Assembly: GCA_021647365.1 (NCBI GenBank)
Contig: JAKIUW010000017.1
Location: 13,495 to 77,494, forward strand
Direction of reading: 5' to 3'
DNA from: Cocleimonas sp.
GTDB lineage: Bacteria > Pseudomonadota > Gammaproteobacteria > Thiotrichales > Thiotrichaceae
Length of the DNA: 64,000 nucleotides
Shown here: positions 60,779-64,000 of the stretch, in pieces
Numbering within the stretch: position 1 is the stretch's first letter
Layout: each line of letters begins with the position of its first letter
Notes under the pieces: model-generated
Seen by the model: only the letters and a program-made list of their open reading frames with translations
What the model was told of the DNA's origin: nothing
The model's database searches: none
Translations under genes and position numbers: made by a program

Positions 60779-61657
60779 TTAGCTTGCCTTTATTTTCTTA
60801 TAAATCTCCAGAGGCATTACCGCTAAAATACCTACCACTGAGCCCACAAGTAATTCACTGATAATGGATGGTAAAGCAGGGATGCTAGCAACTAACTCAT
60901 GGATAAAATGGACGTTATGAACAAAAATACCGCCAGCCACTAAAAGCATAGCGATGGTGCCGACAACGGCAAGCGCACGTATCACTTTTGGTAGGGCAGC
61001 AATAAGAAACGTGCCAAACTTATGCATAAAAGCTTTAGCATCTTTGCTTTTGCGTACAAGCCTATAGCCAAAATCATCCATACGCACCAGCAACGCAACC
61101 AAGCCATATACGCCCACCGTCGCTAAAATGGCAACAAAAGTGACAACCGCTATTTGCACAGTAAGGGTACTTTCGCTTACCGTGCTTAAAGCCAAAACAA
61201 CAATCTCAACCGAAAGAATAAAGTCAGTACGAATGGCTGATTTTATTTGATTCTTCTCGATTTTTAGAATTTCCTCTTCACTTTTAAAAGTCTGTAAATC
61301 AACTTTCTTAGAACCTGTTTTTTTATGAAAAAAGTATTCATAAATCTTCTCCATGCCCTCAAAAGCCAAGTAAACCCCACCCAGTAATAAAATAGGCGCG
61401 ATAAGAAAAGGCGCAAAAGCTGAAAGCAAAAATGCCACGGGTAAAATTATCGCTTTATTAATAACCGAGCCTTTAAAAATCGCCCAAATTACAGGAAGCT
61501 CCCTTGACGAAACAGAGCCAGATGCTTGCTCTGCAGCAACGGCTAAATCATCCCCTAAAATACCCGCCGTTTTTTTGGTGGCAACTTGGCTCATGGTCGC
61601 CATATCATCCATAAGCAATGCTATATCATCAAAAAGTGCTAATAATCCACTGGCCAT
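60779..61657 (-). CDS. DUF808 (YedI-like) membrane protein
   Basis: A 292-residue protein starting MASGLLALFDDIALLMDDMA with the family's GILGDDLAVAAEQ segment and about six helices. DUF808 proteins are conserved in proteobacteria with unknown function; a periplasmic-pump-like role has been suggested for some. Length is typical (290-310). Monocistronic, upstream region rich in repeats. Confidence 0.9.
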   Translation of the reverse strand: MASGLLALFDDIALLMDDMATMSQVATKKTAGILGDDLAVAAEQASGSVSSRELPVIWAIFKGSVINKAIILPVAFLLSAFAPFLIAPILLLGGVYLAFEGMEKIYEYFFHKKTGSKKVDLQTFKSEEEILKIEKNQIKSAIRTDFILSVEIVVLALSTVSESTLTVQIAVVTFVAILATVGVYGLVALLVRMDDFGYRLVRKSKDAKAFMHKFGTFLIAALPKVIRALAVVGTIAMLLVAGGIFVHNVHFIHELVASIPALPSIISELLVGSVVGILAVMPLEIYKKIKAS

Positions 61658-61829
61658 TTCTGTTCCTTGTTGAGTAATAAAGTTGGGCTAATTAATAGGC
61701 TGGCAATGTACCATATTTATATAATAGTAGAGTAACTCTTTCAGACTTTGATGATGACTAAGTTTATTTGTTTGCGATCGGTGGGCGCTATTTATAAAAG
61801 CTTTGGTGGTGATTTTAAAGAGTTTTTTT

Positions 61830-61904
61830 ACCACGAAGGACACGAAGAGCACGAAGGTAAAGACTGGCTGTTTTTTTCTTCGTGAACTTCGTGCTCTTCG
61901 TGGT
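61830..61904. repeat. R2 palindromic repeat, copy 3
   Basis: Three CACGAAG heptamers at 9-bp period, T-rich centre, three inverted CTTCGTG heptamers. Confidence 0.93.
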
Positions 61905-61934
61905 GAGTCTTTGTTTTAGTTATTATTACAAAAG

Positions 61935-61957
61935 CGTGTAAAAGTGGGGGGGTGTGC
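61935..61957 (+). repeat. R1 repeat in composite unit
   Basis: CGTGTAAAAGT, G7, TGTGC: one base (A to G) differs from R1. It lies 30 bp after R2 copy 3. Confidence 0.92.
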
Positions 61958-62053
61958 TTTTAAGTATTTAATCAAACGAGTCTGGCTTTTATTGTTTGTG
62001 ATCGGTGGGCATTATTTATAAAAGCTTTGGTGGTGATTTTTAAGCGTTTTTTT

Positions 62054-62129
62054 ACCATGAAGGACACGAAGAGCACGAAGGTAAAGACTTAGCTGTTTTG
62101 TTCTTCGTGAACTTCGTGCTCTTCGTGGT
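62054..62129. repeat. R2 palindromic repeat, copy 4
   Basis: As copy 3, with CATGAAG for the first heptamer. It starts 224 bp after the start of copy 3. Confidence 0.92.
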
Positions 62130-62157
62130 GAGTCTTTGTTTTAGTAAAATAGTCCTA

Positions 62158-62339
62158 TAAAAATACACCCTCTTTTTTAGGCCTATTTTGAGCAAAAACC
62201 CATAAAACACTCAAAACTGCGAAAAATGACCAAAATCATTAAAAAAGGGTAAAAACGGCTAAAAACTCTCAAAATGCTTAAAAAGGGCAAAAACTCCTGA
62301 AATCATCAAAAACAGCCCCAAATAGAGGGTGTATTTTTA
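62158..62339. repeat. Phased A-tract element with 16-bp terminal inverted repeats
   Basis: TAAAAATACACCCTCT (62158-62173) and its exact complement AGAGGGTGTATTTTTA (62324-62339) enclose about 150 bp with some thirteen runs of A3-A6. From about 62194 to 62322 these follow one another every 8-12 bp, mostly 9-10, close to one helical turn. All A-runs are on the plus strand. Such phasing produces intrinsic DNA curvature (established). No ORF lies inside. Confidence 0.85.
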
Positions 62340-62358
62340 AAGAGTATTTCGGGCTTTT

Positions 62359-62434
62359 ACCACGAAGGACACGAAGAGCACGAAGGGTAAAGGCTTGGGT
62401 GTTTTTGCTTCGTGAACTTCGTGCTCTTCGTGGT
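62359..62434. repeat. R2 palindromic repeat, copy 5
   Basis: Same structure; the usual upstream GGTGGGC block is absent and the A-tract element lies there instead. Confidence 0.93.
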
Positions 62435-62463
62435 GAATCTTTGTTTAGTGGTTATTACAAAAG

Positions 62464-62485
62464 TGTGTAAAAGTGGGGGGTGTGC
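62464..62485 (+). repeat. R1 repeat, six-G variant
   Basis: TGTGTAAAAGT, six G, TGTGC; one base shorter in the G-run, suggesting slippage. Confidence 0.9.
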
Positions 62486-62541
62486 TTTTAAAGGTATCAA
62501 TCGACTACGGCTTCTTTGATGAATGTGCGGTTATATAATAA

Positions 62542-62566
62542 AAAGTAGACCAACAAGACCTACTTT
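62542..62566. promoter_or_regulatory. Inverted-repeat operator of the VapBC-type module
   Basis: AAAGTAG (62542-62548) and CTACTTT (62560-62566), centre to centre 18 bp, upstream of the antitoxin and after a TATAAT (62534-62539). Typical autoregulation site for a toxin-antitoxin operon. Confidence 0.55.
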
Positions 62567-62600
62567 AGTATAGTTGACCAGAATAATTCAGGGCATCGTT

Positions 62601-62837
62601 ATGATTATCAATATATCCGAAGCAAAAACAAATCTTTCCAAACTCATTGATATGGTTTATCACGGTGAGACAGTTGTAATTGCCAAAAATAATCTCCCCA
62701 TTGCTGACCTTGTCATTCATAAACCTTCAGGGAAGCGTAAGTTGGGTTTACTAAAAGGCAAGGTATCAATACCTGATGATTTTAATGAAGAAGATCAGGC
62801 GATTAACGAAATGTTTTATGGCTCTGATCAGCAGTGA
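62601..62837 (+). CDS. Phd/YefM-family antitoxin
   Basis: A 78-residue protein from ATG at 62601 (upstream in-frame codons would overlap the operator region). MIINISEAKTNLSKLIDMVY is the Phd/YefM fold with the DNA-binding N-terminal half, and the C-terminal tail (DDFNEEDQAINEMFYGSD) is the toxin-neutralising part. Its stop overlaps the GTG of the PIN-domain toxin by four bases. Pairing of Phd-type antitoxin with PIN toxin is common. Confidence 0.9.
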   Translation: MIINISEAKTNLSKLIDMVYHGETVVIAKNNLPIADLVIHKPSGKRKLGLLKGKVSIPDDFNEEDQAINEMFYGSDQQ

Positions 62838-63205
62838 GAATAATAATAGACACACATATTTTCTTATGGGCAATTTCACAGCCATCAAAGCTAGATAAAA
62901 AGCATCGTCAAGAAATAGAAACACCTGCAAATATCATCTATGTCAGCTCAGTTTCAATAACCGAGCTAATGATTATGGCATCAATTGGCAAGTTGGATGT
63001 AAGCTATGACCCGATAGCGGCAGCAAAAGAGAGTGGCTTTGAGTTATTAGACTTCTCAGCAGAAGATGCGCTTGCTTTAAAAGAACTGCCTTTTCACCAC
63101 AAAGACCCATTCGACAGAATGCTGATTTCGCAAGCGTTGAACAGAAAATACGCACTGATGACGGACGATCGAAAAATATCACAATATGATTGCCGATTAG
63201 TTTAA
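62834..63205 (+). CDS. vapC: PIN-domain toxin, VapC family
   Basis: A 123-residue PIN nuclease. GTG start overlapping the antitoxin stop. Acidic residues are in place: IIIDTHIFLW (Asp6), SVSITELMIM (Glu about 43), HHKDPFDRML (Asp about 97) and LMTDDRKI (Asp about 114). VapC toxins cut tRNA or rRNA. The protein is of the Sll0205-like subgroup. The operon is flanked on both sides by R1/R2 composite repeats. Confidence 0.92.
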   Translation: MRIIIDTHIFLWAISQPSKLDKKHRQEIETPANIIYVSSVSITELMIMASIGKLDVSYDPIAAAKESGFELLDFSAEDALALKELPFHHKDPFDRMLISQALNRKYALMTDDRKISQYDCRLV

Positions 63206-63240
63206 AAGCCACTCCTGCTAATAGTCGTACAAAAGTGGCA

Positions 63241-63257
63241 AAAACAGGGGGGTGTAC
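63241..63257 (+). repeat. R3/R1 hybrid repeat
   Basis: AAAACAG, five further G, then TGTAC: begins like R3 and ends like R1, and is followed by the R1 composite flank TTTTAAG. Confidence 0.75.
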
Positions 63258-63351
63258 TTTTAAGTATTCAATCAATCGAGTCTGGTTTTTATTGTTTGCG
63301 ATTGGTGGGCGCTATTTATAGAACTTTTTTGGTGATTTTAAGAGGTGTTTT

Positions 63352-63427
63352 ACCACGAAGGACACGAAGAGCACGAAGGTAAAGACTTAGCTGTTTTTTT
63401 CTTCGTGAACTTCGTGCTCTTCGTGGT
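63352..63427. repeat. R2 palindromic repeat, copy 6
   Basis: Intact R2 (three plus three CACGAAG heptamers), first half of the second tandem pair. Confidence 0.93.
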
Positions 63428-63457
63428 GAGTCTTTGTTTTAGTGGTTATTACAAAAG

Positions 63458-63480
63458 CATGTAAAAGTGGGGGGGTGTGC
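63458..63480 (+). repeat. R1 repeat in composite unit, perfect
   Basis: CATGTAAAAGT, G7, TGTGC, 30 bp after R2 copy 6. Confidence 0.95.
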
Positions 63481-63576
63481 TTTTAAGTATTCAATCAATC
63501 GAGTCTGGTTTTTATTTGTTTGCGATTGGTGGGCATTATTTATAGAACTTTTTTGGTGATTGTTAAGAGTTTTTTT

Positions 63577-63655
63577 ACCACGAAGGACACGAAGAGCACG
63601 AAGGGTAAAGACTTATCTGTTTTGTTTTCTTCGTGAACTTCGTGCTCTTCGTGGT
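63577..63655. repeat. R2 palindromic repeat, copy 7
   Basis: Intact R2, 225 bp after the start of copy 6. Confidence 0.93.
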
Positions 63656-63685
63656 GAGGCTTTGTTTTAGTGGTTATTACAAAAG

Positions 63686-63708
63686 CGTGTAAAAGTGGGG
63701 GGGTGTAC
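63686..63708 (+). repeat. R1 repeat in composite unit
   Basis: CGTGTAAAAGT, G7, TGTAC, two differences from consensus. Confidence 0.92.
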
Positions 63709-63725
63709 TTTAATACTCTGTTTAG

Positions 63726-63741
63726 GTACAATAAGTTGTAC
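63726..63741. promoter_or_regulatory. Palindromic operator upstream of the second antitoxin
   Basis: GTACAA-TAAG-TTGTAC, a perfect inverted repeat 21 bp before ATG. YefM operators contain palindromes with a TGTACA core, which this resembles. Confidence 0.6.
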
Positions 63742-63762
63742 TTAAATAATTTCGAGACTATT

Positions 63763-64000
63763 ATGGACGTTTTATCTTATTCAACATTTCGTCAATCACT
63801 TGCCAGCGTTCTGGATAAAGTGAATGAAGACTCTGTGCCGATTCAAATCACACGCAAAGGCAATAAAGGCGCGGTGGTCATGAGTGTGGAAGACTATGAG
63901 CAGTTAGAAGAAACACTCTATGTTCTACAAAATAAATCACTATCAGCACAAATAGACAAATCAATCCAAACCCATGAAGCAGGCAAAGGGCGAAAAGCTG
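63763..64000 (+). CDS. Phd/YefM-family antitoxin, cut by the window end
   Basis: At least 79 residues, still open at base 64000. The start MDVLSYSTFRQSLASVLDKV and ITRKGNKGAVVMSVEDYEQL are the YefM signature. Helix-rich C-terminal part follows. Toxin identity (YoeB or another RelE-type) is outside the window. Confidence 0.9.
   Translation, partial: MDVLSYSTFRQSLASVLDKVNEDSVPIQITRKGNKGAVVMSVEDYEQLEETLYVLQNKSLSAQIDKSIQTHEAGKGRKA

Larger units (their letters stand above)
61658..62600. other. Repeat-dense gene-free interval
   Basis: Over 900 bp contain no convincing ORF. It holds R2 palindromes at 61830-61904, 62054-62129 and 62359-62434, and R1 copies at 61935-61957 and 62464-62485. A 50-bp block beginning GCGATCGGTGGGC (about 61778) recurs at about 61998, and a phased A-tract element lies at 62158-62339. 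R2 copies 3 and 4 are 224 bp apart in a tandem composite unit. Confidence 0.9.
63206..63762. other. Repeat-dense gene-free interval between toxin-antitoxin loci
   Basis: 557 bp without a convincing ORF. It contains a hybrid R3/R1 sequence (63241-63257), two composite units with R2 at 63352-63427 and 63577-63655 (225 bp apart), and R1 at 63458-63480 and 63686-63708. Two copies of the GCGATTGGTGGGC block are also present. The yefM-type operator follows at the end. Confidence 0.9.

Noticed and set aside
4388..63708. R1 as a G-quadruplex
   Set aside because: Each copy has only one G-run; four runs are needed for an intramolecular quadruplex. Paired copies give C-run/G-run hairpins instead.
61658..63762. 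Integron cassette array with attC sites
   Set aside because: R2 palindromes between toxin-antitoxin genes look superficially like attC, but the GTTRRRY and RYYYAAC core sites are absent and no integron integrase is in the window.
61658..63762. CRISPR array
   Set aside because: Repeats are palindromic, 75 bp long and spaced over 200 bp; spacers are themselves repeated. No cas genes are seen.

Overview
The window looks like chromosomal DNA of an AT-rich gammaproteobacterium. Pointers are the block engB - cytochrome c4 - second c4-like cytochrome - DsbA-like protein (an order known from Pseudomonas), coq7 (ubiquinone synthesis), a GspH/FimT pseudopilin, cydABX-cydDC, and outer-membrane porin, TolC-type and CopB-type proteins. 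I cannot name the genus. hyp (NiFe-hydrogenase maturation) genes and many c-type cytochromes suggest a respiratory, possibly lithotrophic lifestyle.

Layout. 0.2-3.1 kb: pseudopilin, ispH, purD. 3.3-6.2 kb: a bufferin (copper-chelating RiPP) cluster with three bufA paralogues, bufB and bufC. 6.3-14.8 kb: yicC, DUF423, cbpA-like, degS-like, a probable small RNA, engB, two dihaem cytochromes, a DsbA-like lipoprotein, coq7, uppP. 14.9-36.8 kb: a large copper/silver defence region. It holds small Cys/Met-rich exported proteins, His/Met-rich cytochromes, a CusBA pump with two outer-membrane factors, a porin, two Tat-exported multicopper oxidases, CopB, a two-component system and a YHS/heavy-metal-domain P-type ATPase. 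37-41.2 kb: acyltransferase, then an rtcB locus with structured RNA, unfamiliar accessory genes and a tRNA 3' fragment. 41.4-47.3 kb: hypF-hypC-gmhA-like-hypD-hypE on the minus strand. 47.4-55.2 kb: pyrophosphatase, psiE-like gene, cydA-cydB-cydX-cydD-cydC. 55.2-61.7 kb: minus-strand membrane and transport genes. 61.7-64 kb: a repeat-dense stretch carrying two toxin-antitoxin loci.

Themes. (1) Copper handling is layered: bufferins, periplasmic efflux, oxidation, cytoplasmic export and a dedicated sensor-regulator. Paired CTAAGTTT boxes at 11-bp spacing, each just upstream of a plausible -10, precede three transcription units and define a likely regulon of that regulator. (2) A 23-bp dispersed repeat with a G7 core (called R1 here) occurs about twenty times. 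Often it is in inverted pairs, and in four places it supplies coding sequence: two stop codons, a candidate start codon and an in-frame linker in CydD. A second palindromic family (R2, CACGAAG heptamers) has seven copies. (3) The cus operon is bracketed by a perfect 30-bp direct repeat of the 5' end of uppP, the footprint of an insertion or duplication. (4) Candidate undescribed items: a 61-codon basic ORF with a terminator hairpin inside its 3' coding end next to rtcB (an arfA-like arrangement), a 312-residue rtcB-linked protein, a structured RNA upstream of rtcB, and a phased A-tract element with 16-bp terminal inverted repeats.
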